This document shows positions 44,275-53,247 of a DNA stretch of 64,000 bases, in pieces. Source of the DNA: Acinetobacter sp. XH1741 (lineage in GTDB: Bacteria > Pseudomonadota > Gammaproteobacteria > Pseudomonadales > Moraxellaceae); the NCBI RefSeq assembly GCF_041021895.1, contig NZ_CP157428.1, positions 3,348,001 to 3,412,000 of the forward strand, given 5' to 3'. The notes beneath the pieces are model-generated. The model was not told the origin of the DNA. It did no database searches and saw nothing but the letters and a program-made list of their open reading frames with translations. Made by a program: the position numbers and the translations under genes. How positions within the stretch are numbered: position 1 is the first letter of the stretch; each line of letters starts with the position of its first letter.

Positions 44275-45774
44275 TTGTTATATAAAATGCCAACACATCA
44301 GTATCGACAGTCTAAACGCCCTTTTTTATTCAAACCCAATTATCTCGCGTTGGTATTGGGATTATTTATTACAACGCCGATTTATGCACAAAGTTTAAGT
44401 TATGCTGAAGCAGAACAACAAGCTTTAAAAAGTTCATATAGTACCCAAGCCAATCAAGCATTACAGCAAGCTTCTCAATTAGAAGCCGAAGCAGTGAAAG
44501 GTTTAGGGCTACCTAGAGTTGATCTAAATGTTAGAGCTTACGCTTTTCACAGCGAAACAGATGTACCTCTTGGCGGTTTTAAACAAAAGCTTGAAAATGA
44601 TTTAAGCCAAGGACTCAATGATAAATTGTCACAGTGGAACAATGTCATTCCATCTGATGTTTTAGGACAAGTTCAAGAAGGTTCTAACCAAATCATACAT
44701 GACGGTATTAATCGCTTTCCCAATTACGCGAATTTAACTGTAGAAGATCAGGTAGTGCGCCCTTCTATTTCAGTGGTTATGCCACTCTATACTGGCGGCC
44801 TAACCACTAGTGCAAAAAAAATCGCAAATATTCAGGCTCAACGTGCAGAGCTTTCAAGCCAACAACAACAAGATATACAGCGCTTTGAATTGGTACAAAA
44901 CTATTTTAATGTGCAATTACAACAACAATTGGTCGCCAGCAGCTTATTTAACTTTAATGCAATGCAAAAACATTACAGCAATGCACTAAAGTTAGAACAG
45001 CAAGGTTTTATTAGTAAAGGGCAACGTATGCAATTTGAAGTTGCTCGTAACAATGCCGAAAGAACTTTGCAAAATGCACAAGCAAACCTAAATGCGAGTC
45101 AATTTAGTTTAAACAATCTTCTACATCAGCAAAATTATAGTGATTTAAGTACCCCTCTTTTTGTAAATACAGTTCGAAGTCAATCTTTAGAATCACTCCT
45201 AACGAGCTATTCTCAAAAATCGAACCTAGTACAAAAGATGCGCTTAGATACTCAACTGGCAAATGCAAATATTCAAGCTCAACAAGCCGCAAAAAAACCA
45301 AGTCTCTTTGCGTTTGGTGAATATTCACTAGATGAGAAGGAAAACTGGATTGTAGGTGTAATGGCAAAGTACAACCTGTTTTCGGGTGTAGATAAAAATA
45401 AGAATATTCATGCTGCCGAGTTAAAACGTTATGCCTCTGAGCTCATGACTGAACGCACAAAACAAGAAATTGAAGCTCTATTGAATAAATCATATAACGA
45501 GCTTAATTCAGCACAGCAAAGCCATAGCTTATTGCAAAGAAATATCAATGCAGCACAAGAAAACTTACGTATACAGGAGCTTTCTTTCCGAGAAGGTATG
45601 GGAACAGCGACACAAGTGATCGATGCGCAAAATGCATTAAGTGCTCTAAAAACTGAAATGGCTTTAAATGCATATAAATATGTCATGTCACTCGCAACAT
45701 TATTGCAAAGCCATGGTTCTATGGACCAGTTTAAAGCTTATGTGACTCAACCACACACTGACTATATCCGCTAA
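44275..45774 (+). CDS. TolC-family outer-membrane efflux protein
   Basis: A 499-residue outer-membrane channel protein. A signal peptide-like segment (FLFKPNYLALVLGLFITTPIYA) is followed by the TolC repeats: AEAEQQALKSSYSTQANQALQQASQLEAEAVKGLGLPRVDLN, then QQQLVASSLFNFNAMQKHYSNALKLEQQGFISKG, and the second half QELSFREGMGTATQVIDAQNALSALKTEMALNAYKYV. The TTG at 44275 is called because AAGGGA lies about 10 bases before it; the ATG at 44287 is the alternative. It is the first gene of a four-gene exporter operon and forms the outer-membrane end. Confidence 0.85.
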   Translation: MLYKMPTHQYRQSKRPFLFKPNYLALVLGLFITTPIYAQSLSYAEAEQQALKSSYSTQANQALQQASQLEAEAVKGLGLPRVDLNVRAYAFHSETDVPLGGFKQKLENDLSQGLNDKLSQWNNVIPSDVLGQVQEGSNQIIHDGINRFPNYANLTVEDQVVRPSISVVMPLYTGGLTTSAKKIANIQAQRAELSSQQQQDIQRFELVQNYFNVQLQQQLVASSLFNFNAMQKHYSNALKLEQQGFISKGQRMQFEVARNNAERTLQNAQANLNASQFSLNNLLHQQNYSDLSTPLFVNTVRSQSLESLLTSYSQKSNLVQKMRLDTQLANANIQAQQAAKKPSLFAFGEYSLDEKENWIVGVMAKYNLFSGVDKNKNIHAAELKRYASELMTERTKQEIEALLNKSYNELNSAQQSHSLLQRNINAAQENLRIQELSFREGMGTATQVIDAQNALSALKTEMALNAYKYVMSLATLLQSHGSMDQFKAYVTQPHTDYIR

Positions 45775-45786
45775 TAGGGGCATAAA

Positions 45787-46908
45787 ATGAATCAAGAATC
45801 ATCTTCTTCTCAGCAAGATTCACCTGTTACGGATACAGAGCAAATGAGTCAGGATCAACACGCTACTCAAACTGAAAATACTCAAGAAGTAAAATCGAGT
45901 AAAAAAGATGCTCAACCACCTAAAAATTCGAAAATTAAACTAATTATTGGTGTGGTTATTATTGCTCTATTAGGAGTAATTATTTTTGGTTTATGGAAAA
46001 GCTATCAACCTAAACCTATTGAATTACAAGGTCGAGTTGAAGCTGAAACGCTGCATGTCAGTACTAAAGTTCCGAGTCGTATTGAAGAAATTTATGTGCA
46101 AGAAGGTCAGAAAGTTTCCAAAGGACAACCTCTGGTTCGTTTAGTCAGCCCTGAGATAGAAGCCAAAAAGCAGCAAGCTCTAGCAACATTACAATCAGCT
46201 TTAGCATTTCAATCGACTGTAGACCGTGGTTCTCAACAGGAAAATATCGATACTCTTTATGCCAATTGGCAAAGTACCAAAGCTCAAGCAAACCTAGCAA
46301 AAACCACTTATCAACGTGGAGAAAATTTATATAGACAAGGTGTTATTTCGCGTCAAAGACGAGATGAGATGTTAGCAGCACAAACCTCTGCCCAAGAATT
46401 AAGTGAAGCCTCTTATCAACAATATGCACGAGCAAAACGAGGAAGTACCAGCCAACAGAAATCTACGGCAGATGCACAAGTTGATATTGCCAAAGCAGCG
46501 GTCAGCGAAGCTCAAGCACTTGAAGCAGAAACCCGTTTACTTGCTCCTATTTCAGGTACAGTTTCAAAAACTTATGGCAAGCCTTCTGAACTGGTTGCGA
46601 TGGGTGTACCCGTTGTTAGCATTTTAGAAGATGATGATTTGTGGGTAAGTTTAAACGTGGGTGAAAATCAATATGCCTCTGTTTATAAAAATAAAACCCT
46701 TGAAGGATTCATTCCAGCACTTAATCAGAATGTGAATTTTAAAATTAAGAATATAGATGCAGAAGGTGAATTTGCCACCATAAAAACGACTCGCCAAACT
46801 GGTGGGTACGATATTCGCAGCTTTAAATTGCATCTTGTGCCTGAGCGTCCAGTACAAGATTTAAAAGTTGGGATGAGTGTTCTATTTAAAATTAAAGAAG
46901 AAAAATAA
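45787..46908 (+). CDS. HlyD-family periplasmic adaptor of an ABC-2 exporter
   Basis: A 373-residue membrane-fusion protein. A Gln/Ser/Asp-rich cytoplasmic N terminus (about 1-50) precedes one membrane helix (IKLIIGVVIIALLGVIIFGLW). A lipoyl/barrel-sandwich domain (ELQGRVEAETLHVSTKVPSRIEEIYVQEGQKVSKGQPLVRL), a coiled-coil hairpin (about 125-240, with KAQANLAKTTYQRGENLYRQG) and a beta-barrel end (LLAPISGTVSKTYGKPSELVAMG) follow. It links the two ABC-2 permeases to the TolC-like protein, as YhiI and YbhG do in E. coli. Confidence 0.85.
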   Translation: MNQESSSSQQDSPVTDTEQMSQDQHATQTENTQEVKSSKKDAQPPKNSKIKLIIGVVIIALLGVIIFGLWKSYQPKPIELQGRVEAETLHVSTKVPSRIEEIYVQEGQKVSKGQPLVRLVSPEIEAKKQQALATLQSALAFQSTVDRGSQQENIDTLYANWQSTKAQANLAKTTYQRGENLYRQGVISRQRRDEMLAAQTSAQELSEASYQQYARAKRGSTSQQKSTADAQVDIAKAAVSEAQALEAETRLLAPISGTVSKTYGKPSELVAMGVPVVSILEDDDLWVSLNVGENQYASVYKNKTLEGFIPALNQNVNFKIKNIDAEGEFATIKTTRQTGGYDIRSFKLHLVPERPVQDLKVGMSVLFKIKEEK

Positions 46909-46911
46909 AGC

Positions 46912-48042
46912 ATGTTTGCCAGTATATTACGTGAACTAAACTATCTAAAAAGCAACAAATGGGATTTGTGTATGGTGACACTCATCCCCGCTTTTATCAT
47001 TTTTATGTTTAGCAGCATGTTTTACGCAGGTAAAGCTGAACACTTACCGATTGCGATTATTGATCAGGACCAAAGTGAACTTAGCCGTAATATTGAAAAG
47101 TATCTTTCTTTAAATCATACGGTAGATATTAAAACAGTTACGGCAAGCTCCACAGAAGCTGAGAAACTACTGAATGAGACCAAAATTTGGGGCTATGTTT
47201 TTATTCCAGACGGCGCTGAAAAACGTTTTGTAAAAGCACAAGATGCCCAAATTAGCATCGCTTTTAACCAATCTTTTTTTAGCGTAGGAAATACAATTTC
47301 CTCGGCCATGTTAGTCAGTACACTCAATGCTTTAGCAGACTATGCAGGTCAGAGTTATCTTGCAAATAATATTCCCTATCTAGATATTCCTACAGCTCAC
47401 GTCAAAATTTCAACGCTCTACAACCCTAGTATGAGCTATGAGTTTTATTTAGAACCTTTCATGGTTCCAGCCGTTTTGCATTTGTTACTGTGCTGTTGTG
47501 TCGCTTTTGCAATTGGGCAAGAACTTAAACGCGGTACATTAATGCAGTGGGTCAACCGTGAAAGTTTTATTCAAGGCTTATTGGCTAAAAATTTACTTTA
47601 TAGCCTTATATTTTGTGCATGGACATGGGTATGGATGTTCTGGCTCGTTGAGATCCGAGGTTGGTTTGTCGCAGGTTCTCTCAGTTTATTATTAGTTGCC
47701 CAATTCTTGCTTTACTTTGCTTACGCTTTGATTAGTAGCACAGTCATTCTTGCAACTAAAAATTTAAGTAAAACTTTCGGTTTTATTGCAGTCTATGGTG
47801 GATCTTCTTTAAGCTTTGCAGGTGTTACTCTGCCTTTAAATAATGCACCGATTTTCACTAAATTTTGGTCATTGATTATTCCATATACTCCTTATGCAAA
47901 GCTCCAAACCGAACAATGGGTCATTGGAAGTCCGCTTTTCATTTCAATGACTCCCTTTTTAATTCTGATTGGCTACTGCCTTATTTATTTCTTTTTAAGT
48001 TGTGTGTTGCTTAAAAAATTAGTTCAGGGGGCAACACAATGA
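46912..48042 (+). CDS. ABC-2 type permease, first subunit
   Basis: A 376-residue ABC-2 membrane protein. One N-terminal helix (about 18-38, DLCMVTLIPAFIIFMFSSMFY), a large periplasmic domain (about 40-180, with LPIAIIDQDQSELSRNIEKYLSL), then five helices (about 182-370). This is the YhhJ/YbhS layout: PAVLHLLLCCCVAFAIGQELKRGTL then RESFIQGLLAKNLLYSLIF. The start codon follows the adaptor stop by 3 bases, and the stop overlaps the next gene by 4 bases. No ATP-binding domain is fused and none lies in the operon. Confidence 0.82.
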   Translation: MFASILRELNYLKSNKWDLCMVTLIPAFIIFMFSSMFYAGKAEHLPIAIIDQDQSELSRNIEKYLSLNHTVDIKTVTASSTEAEKLLNETKIWGYVFIPDGAEKRFVKAQDAQISIAFNQSFFSVGNTISSAMLVSTLNALADYAGQSYLANNIPYLDIPTAHVKISTLYNPSMSYEFYLEPFMVPAVLHLLLCCCVAFAIGQELKRGTLMQWVNRESFIQGLLAKNLLYSLIFCAWTWVWMFWLVEIRGWFVAGSLSLLLVAQFLLYFAYALISSTVILATKNLSKTFGFIAVYGGSSLSFAGVTLPLNNAPIFTKFWSLIIPYTPYAKLQTEQWVIGSPLFISMTPFLILIGYCLIYFFLSCVLLKKLVQGATQ

Positions 48043-49130
48043 AAGAGTTTTTTAAGGCTTATGCACAAACATTTAAAGATATTGTCCGTAATAGCTCAGT
48101 TTTTACGACACTGATTTTATCGGTCATTCTTTATAGTTTCTTTTATCCAACTGCTTATAAAGCAGAACGGGCTGAATCTATTCCGATTGCGATCGTCGAT
48201 GAAGAACAAAGTCTGTTAACTTCACAATTAATTGGTCAAACTACCAATAGTCCAAATGTGAAAATTGTTGATGTCACTGCTAATTTTCTCGAAGCTGAAC
48301 AAATGGTACGCGAGCAAAAAGCCGATGGTATTTTGCTTTTACCGCACAACCTAACACAAAGCCTACGCCGCGGAGAAACTGGTGGTATTGGCTTATATTT
48401 AAGTACAACCAACTTTTTAAAAACCAAAGAAATTGGGTTGGGCCTAGCCACTTCTATAGAGGCAACATTAAAAGAATATATTGAAAAATTTGGAGAGCGT
48501 ACACATTTCCAGCCTGCGCTTTCTATTCATCAGGTTCCTTTATTTAATCCACTTTCAGGCTATGGTAGTTATATTTTTCCAGCGGTTGCTTCACTTATTA
48601 TTCACCAAACAATTGTGCTCGGTTTAGCCATGCTTATTGCAAGCTACCGCGAACAATACGAAAAGATTACTCCTATTCGTTTTGCAGGAATTTTTGCGAG
48701 CCTCTTTACCATTGGTTGTTTTGGAAGTTTTTATCTTTATGGTTTTACCTTGTGGTTTAACGACTATCCACACGGTGGAAACTTTATTGGTTTACTCGTC
48801 GCGGTTCCAATTTTTATTAGTTGTGTGATTGGATTAGGTATGTTGATTGGTTCGCTTTTAGATATGCCAGAACGTGCCGGACATATTATTGTATTTAGTT
48901 CAGTTCCCCTTTTCTTATTAACCGGTACCGCATGGCCCCATCACGCCATGCCTGAATGGTTACAGTGGTTTGCCTGGTGCTTACCTTCTACACATGGCGT
49001 ACAAATGTTTGTACAACTTAATCAAATGGGTGTTCCTTTAAATGTTGTGGTTCCGAAATTAATTTTTCTTGCAACAATTGGAATTATTTTTTTAATTACG
49101 GCGTATTCACGCTTAACAGAAAATAAGTGA
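48039..49130 (+). CDS. ABC-2 type permease, second subunit
   Basis: A 363-residue partner of the preceding permease with the same layout: first helix SSVFTTLILSVILYSFFYPTA, a periplasmic domain opening SIPIAIVDEEQSLLTSQLIGQTTNSPN, then five helices, including SYIFPAVASLIIHQTIVLGLAMLIAS and the late VPLFLLTGTAWPHHAMPEWLQWFAW. In homologous exporters one or two such permeases dimerise over an ABC ATPase. The start overlaps the previous stop (ATGA). It is the last gene of the operon; the cell must supply an ATPase from elsewhere, or the proteins work in another way. Confidence 0.82.
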   Translation: MKEFFKAYAQTFKDIVRNSSVFTTLILSVILYSFFYPTAYKAERAESIPIAIVDEEQSLLTSQLIGQTTNSPNVKIVDVTANFLEAEQMVREQKADGILLLPHNLTQSLRRGETGGIGLYLSTTNFLKTKEIGLGLATSIEATLKEYIEKFGERTHFQPALSIHQVPLFNPLSGYGSYIFPAVASLIIHQTIVLGLAMLIASYREQYEKITPIRFAGIFASLFTIGCFGSFYLYGFTLWFNDYPHGGNFIGLLVAVPIFISCVIGLGMLIGSLLDMPERAGHIIVFSSVPLFLLTGTAWPHHAMPEWLQWFAWCLPSTHGVQMFVQLNQMGVPLNVVVPKLIFLATIGIIFLITAYSRLTENK

Positions 49131-49274
49131 AGATATAAATAGAGATTGAATACAAATTATATTTTTATTTACTATAAAATCTTATAGTTAAAAACATTTT
49201 TTAAGAAATTGACCAAAAATTTCAAAAAAAATAAATAAATTCAAAGCATTAATTTGTATTAATTGTCATGAAAC

Positions 49275-49302
49275 CTTAAGAAAACTTTAAGTTGAAATTA
49301 AG
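49275..49302 (+). promoter_or_regulatory. Three TTAA half-sites with 11-bp phasing: predicted PmrA box
   Basis: CTTAAG (49275-49280), TTTAAG (49286-49291) and ATTAAG (49297-49302) are spaced by exactly 5 bases, giving an 11-bp repeat. Each fits HTTAAD, and both adjacent pairs fit HTTAAD-N5-HTTAAD, the PmrA-binding pattern I recall for A. baumannii. The last half-site is about 20 bases upstream of a TATAGT -10-like hexamer near 49325. Confidence 0.7.
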
Positions 49303-49385
49303 AAAATTTCTCCATAGTAATTAGTATAGTTTTTCAGCAGCTACGCAGAGTATTCTGTAATCCTGCCCTATGACGGAATCTGGAT

Positions 49386-50180
49386 ATGGCAAAAGTGTGT
49401 TATTGCGCAGATGACTTTGCAATGAATGCAGAAATATCTGATGCAATTATTCATTTAATTGAACAAGGTGCACTTCAAGCAACTTCATGTATGACCCAAT
49501 CTGAGTTATGGGAAACTGCTGCTGCCAAATTAAAACCTTTTAGCGATCAAGTTGATATCGGTTTACATTTAAATCTTACCCATGCTTTCGCTTCAGGTAA
49601 CACTGTTTTTTCCTTACCTATGCTTATTTTACGTGCATGGTCCTCCAGCCTTAATCGTGAATCAATCACTCAATGTATTGAAGAGCAATGGGACTTATTT
49701 GTTTCAGTCATGGGAAAACAACCTGACTTTATTGATGGACATCAACATATTCATCAATTTCCATTTATACGTGATATTTTGCTGCAATTGTTAAAAGAGA
49801 AAAATTTCACGGGTTGGATTCGAAATTTACAACACCCAATAGATCTACCCCATTATCGTTTTAAGACCCGTGTACTCTCTGCACTGGGCTCTAACTCTTT
49901 GGCAAAAGCATGCCAAACCTATCAATTTAATCAAAATGACCAATTTGCTGGTATTTATGATTTTAAGCAAACTGATTATGGCGAACTCAATCAATATTGG
50001 CTTGCAAATGCAAAAGACCATTTACTGATTATGTGCCATCCAGCACTTGCAGAATCGAATGATCAAGATCCGATTCAACATGCCCGAATACAAGAATATG
50101 AATATTTCAGTTCGGATCAGTTTCAACTTGATTGTCAGCAATATGGTATCCAACTCTCTAGACTAGGGGCAATGCAATGA
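49386..50180 (+). CDS. naxD: NaxD-like deacetylase (YdjC/ChbG family)
   Basis: A 264-residue metal-dependent deacetylase. The family start is MAKVCYCADDFAMN with the metal Asp pair. GLHLNLTH and PDFIDGHQHIHQFPFIRDIL supply His ligands, and the end has MCHPA. In Francisella and A. baumannii NaxD removes the acetyl group from undecaprenyl-phosphate-linked N-acetylgalactosamine, so that galactosamine can be added to lipid A, a step in polymyxin resistance. The identification rests on family plus the GT2-GtrA-ArnT-like genes that follow, and on the PmrA box 84 bases upstream. It overlaps the next gene by 4 bases. Confidence 0.75.
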   Translation: MAKVCYCADDFAMNAEISDAIIHLIEQGALQATSCMTQSELWETAAAKLKPFSDQVDIGLHLNLTHAFASGNTVFSLPMLILRAWSSSLNRESITQCIEEQWDLFVSVMGKQPDFIDGHQHIHQFPFIRDILLQLLKEKNFTGWIRNLQHPIDLPHYRFKTRVLSALGSNSLAKACQTYQFNQNDQFAGIYDFKQTDYGELNQYWLANAKDHLLIMCHPALAESNDQDPIQHARIQEYEYFSSDQFQLDCQQYGIQLSRLGAMQ

Positions 50181-51157
50181 ACACAAAACCCTTTTTATCC
50201 TGCGTTGTTCCAGCCTATAACGAAGCAGAAAATTTAAAAACCTTTATTCCTGCTTTGGCAAATAGTCTAAAACAACAAAATCTTAGCTATGAAATTATTG
50301 TGGTAGATGACGGTAGTAAAGACGATACCATTCCTATTTTACAAACAATGATTGATGACTATCCATTAGTTGTACTTGAACTTTCACGCAACTTTGGTAA
50401 AGAAGCAGCACTAAGCGCTGGTTTAGATCATGTGACAGGTGAAGTTACGTTACTAATTGATGCTGACTTTCAACATCCGTTTGAAGCAATTCCAACCATG
50501 ATTAACCTTTGGAAAAATGGTTATGACATGGTATACGGCATTCGTAATCGTACGACGGAATCTTGGCTCAAACGTGTTCTCACCCAAGGTTATTATCGTG
50601 TATTAAACTTAAGCTCTCCAATTGATATTCCTGAAAGTGCCGGAGACTTCCGTTTATTAGATGCAAAAGTTGTTGAAGCAATTAAACAATTGCCAGAAAA
50701 AAACCGCTATATGAAAGGCCTATATGCTTGGGTTGGCTTTAAAAGTATAGGGGTTAATTTTTCTGAACAAGAACGCCAACATGGTCGCTCTAGCTTCAAC
50801 GTAAAATCTCTCTTTAACTTGGCTATGTCAGGTTTAACAGGTTTTTCAGACTTACCTTTACGCTTATGTATTTATTTGGGTGCCATCTTAGCTTTAGGTG
50901 CTATGGGCTATGGTATATGGATTATCTTAAATACATTGATTGAGGGAGTTTCTGTTCCAGGTTGGGCAACACTTGCAGCGGGTATGACATTACTGGGTGG
51001 TATACAGTTGTTATTCCTAGGTATTGTGGGTGAATATGTAGGCCGAATTTATGCGGAAGTAAAAAACAGACCAAAATATATTGTTTCAACCGAACATTCT
51101 CGTATTAAACAAGAAAAATCTATCACAAAGCCGGAAAATACATTCTCTAATTTCTAA
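50177..51157 (+). CDS. Undecaprenyl-phosphate glycosyltransferase (GT2, FlmF2/ArnC-like)
   Basis: A 326-residue family 2 glycosyltransferase. The N-terminal GT-A domain has CVVPAYNEAENLKTFIP, IIVVDDGSKDDTIPI and LLIDADFQHPFEAIPT (the DxD-like site). Two C-terminal membrane helices follow (about 230-255 and 265-290: LRLCIYLGAILALGAMGYGIW, ATLAAGMTLLGGIQLLFLGIVG). This is the layout of enzymes that put a sugar on polyprenyl phosphate. In context it would make undecaprenyl-phosphate-GalNAc for the NaxD step. The start overlaps naxD (ATGA), and GtrA follows after 1 base. Confidence 0.82.
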   Translation: MNTKPFLSCVVPAYNEAENLKTFIPALANSLKQQNLSYEIIVVDDGSKDDTIPILQTMIDDYPLVVLELSRNFGKEAALSAGLDHVTGEVTLLIDADFQHPFEAIPTMINLWKNGYDMVYGIRNRTTESWLKRVLTQGYYRVLNLSSPIDIPESAGDFRLLDAKVVEAIKQLPEKNRYMKGLYAWVGFKSIGVNFSEQERQHGRSSFNVKSLFNLAMSGLTGFSDLPLRLCIYLGAILALGAMGYGIWIILNTLIEGVSVPGWATLAAGMTLLGGIQLLFLGIVGEYVGRIYAEVKNRPKYIVSTEHSRIKQEKSITKPENTFSNF

Positions 51158-51158
51158 C

Positions 51159-51539
51159 ATGTTTGCTCATATTCTTCAGCTCATGCGGTTTACCACTACT
51201 GGGGCCGCAGCCGCACTTACTCACTATAGTGTCGTCATGCTTCTTTTTCAGAAGCATGTTGCACTGCAATATGCCAATTTACTCGCATTTTTAGTCGCCT
51301 ATTGGGTGAGCTATTTCGGGCATCGTATTTTTACTTTTAAAGCACAACATCTCGACCATCGTCAGACTCTACCAAAATTCACTTTGGTTGCAGGCTTAGG
51401 TTTTTTATTTAATGAAAGTTTTCTTTTACTTTCAAACCTTTATTTTAATGTACCTGTTTCAACCTTAGTATGTATTGCAATTGTTCTGACCTCTGTCCTG
51501 ACTTTTTTGCTTAACCGTTTTTTTGCATTTCAACATTAA
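51159..51539 (+). CDS. GtrA-family flippase-like protein
   Basis: About 126 residues from MFAHILQLMRF, with four membrane helices: FTTTGAAAALTHYSVVMLLF, ANLLAFLVAYWVSYFGHRIFTF, FTLVAGLGFLFNESFLLLS and TLVCIAIVLTSVLTFLLNRFF. GtrA proteins are thought to help flip polyprenyl-phosphate sugars across the inner membrane. Here the cargo would be the galactosamine carrier made by its neighbours. The start codon follows the glycosyltransferase stop by a single base; an upstream in-frame start within that gene lacks support. Confidence 0.8.
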   Translation: MFAHILQLMRFTTTGAAAALTHYSVVMLLFQKHVALQYANLLAFLVAYWVSYFGHRIFTFKAQHLDHRQTLPKFTLVAGLGFLFNESFLLLSNLYFNVPVSTLVCIAIVLTSVLTFLLNRFFAFQH

Positions 51540-51548
51540 GGACTGTGT

Positions 51549-53195
51549 ATGCAGCAATGGCTTCGTAATTCCAAATTTTTATTATTTTTTTTACCGTGTT
51601 GGTTACTTCTTCTTTCTTGGATAAGACCTCTATCTGTACCTGATGAAGGTCGTTATGGGGACATTAGCCGAGCGATGGTCGAATCTGGAGATTGGTTAAC
51701 TCCGAGAATCGATGGTTTGCCATTTATGCATAAGCCCCCTTTACTCCATTGGTTAAGTTCTATTTTTATGGAGCTTTTCGGTGTGCATGTGTGGGTGTTA
51801 CGTTTAGTACCTGTTCTGGCGGGTACTATGATGTTAGTCGGCCTATTCTTGTTTGTAAAAAAGCATATTTCAGAAGGTGTAGCACAGCTTACGGTTATTA
51901 TTTTAGCCACCAATCTGCTTTTCTTTGGTAGTAGCCAGTATATTAACCATGATTTACTCGTAGCATCTTGGATTACGATTAGTGTTTTATGCTTTGCTGA
52001 TTTCACTATTTCTGCACGTAAACCTATTCTATTTTTAGGTTATGTCGCTGGTGCAGCCGCGTTTTTAAGTAAAGGCCTCATCGGCGTTCTCATTCCAGGT
52101 ATGATCTTATTACCTTGGCTACTCTACACAAAACAATGGAAGAAAATTCCCTCTCTTTTAAATCCATTAGGGATTCTGTTATTTTTACTTCTTATTAGTC
52201 CGTGGCTTTACGCAGTACAAAGTAAATATCCTCAATTTTTACATTACTTCTTCATCGACCAACAATTTAGTCGATTTAGTTCAAAGGAATTCAACAATAA
52301 GCAGCCGTGGTCCTTCTATCTACTTATTTTAGTTGTAGGTGCTTTACCATGGTTTTTTGCAAGTAGATTTGAGTCTATTAAGGCCGTATTTAAAGATTAT
52401 AAGCAATCGGGTGTATTTGTCCTGCTTGTATGGTGGTTTATTTCTGTCACAGTTTTCTTCTCTATTCCACCTTCTAAACTAGCTGGCTATATTTTACCAG
52501 CTGTGCCGCCCCTTACTATTTTCTTGGCACTTGTGATTAACAAAGCTCTTGAAAGTAGCTATAAAACCAAATTACAGGTATGGGGTACTCCTGTATTTAT
52601 TATGATTCTTGGAATTGCTATTGCTGCAACGCCACATTTTATTCGTACAAATCAGCCCTTTTTCCAACACGAAGCCATATTCATTTATACAATTGGAACC
52701 TTGTTAGTTGTGGTCCCACTGGTTTTATTATGGCTATATAAAAACCAGAAAATGAGCTATTTAAACTATATTTTTATAAGTTTAATTGTTCTATGTAGCG
52801 CTGTTCCTTTCGCCGTTCGTATTTTAGATACCAAAAATAATGTAGGCCAAACGGATTTTGCTCAGTATGTCACCCCATCTACAAAAATAGTTTTCTACAA
52901 TTACTATTTCTATGATGTTCCTTTCCTTTTACAGCTTAAACAGCCTGTCTATATTGTGAATGAATGGGATGGTGTTCATTCTGATAGTGCTTCTTTAGAA
53001 ATCAAAGATGGTTTGTTATTTGAACCTGAGCTTAAAAAGTATTTGTGGAGCGAACAACAGCTTCAAGACGCGTTATCTCAAAAGCAAGATTTGATTGTGG
53101 TCAGTCAACCTAATAATTTCGCGACCAAAGATCCATCTGTGAAAACTTTGCATTATCGCAATTATGATGTGTTTATTTTCCATTCAGCAAAATAA
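51549..53195 (+). CDS. ArnT-like glycosyltransferase (GT39/PMT type)
   Basis: A 548-residue integral-membrane sugar transferase with about 12 helices. The first periplasmic loop has the acidic catalytic motif VPDEGRYGDISRAMVESGDW, and the second block is HKPPLLHWLSSIFMELFG. A soluble C-terminal portion (from about residue 430) follows: YVTPSTKIVFYNYYFYDVPFLLQL. Relatives move aminosugars from undecaprenyl phosphate to lipid A on the outer face of the inner membrane, as ArnT does for aminoarabinose and FlmK for galactosamine. It is the last gene of the naxD cluster. Confidence 0.82.
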   Translation: MQQWLRNSKFLLFFLPCWLLLLSWIRPLSVPDEGRYGDISRAMVESGDWLTPRIDGLPFMHKPPLLHWLSSIFMELFGVHVWVLRLVPVLAGTMMLVGLFLFVKKHISEGVAQLTVIILATNLLFFGSSQYINHDLLVASWITISVLCFADFTISARKPILFLGYVAGAAAFLSKGLIGVLIPGMILLPWLLYTKQWKKIPSLLNPLGILLFLLLISPWLYAVQSKYPQFLHYFFIDQQFSRFSSKEFNNKQPWSFYLLILVVGALPWFFASRFESIKAVFKDYKQSGVFVLLVWWFISVTVFFSIPPSKLAGYILPAVPPLTIFLALVINKALESSYKTKLQVWGTPVFIMILGIAIAATPHFIRTNQPFFQHEAIFIYTIGTLLVVVPLVLLWLYKNQKMSYLNYIFISLIVLCSAVPFAVRILDTKNNVGQTDFAQYVTPSTKIVFYNYYFYDVPFLLQLKQPVYIVNEWDGVHSDSASLEIKDGLLFEPELKKYLWSEQQLQDALSQKQDLIVVSQPNNFATKDPSVKTLHYRNYDVFIFHSAK

Positions 53196-53205
53196 ATGAC
53201 TCAAT

Positions 53206-53233
53206 AAAAAAGGAAGCCTAGGCTTCCTTTTTT
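53206..53233. terminator. Bidirectional terminator between the naxD cluster and gyrA
   Basis: A perfect palindrome, AAAAAAGGAAGCCT with its complement and T6. It lies 10 bases beyond the ArnT-like stop and just past the gyrA stop on the other strand. Confidence 0.85.
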
Positions 53234-53247
53234 TATTTTAAAACGAT

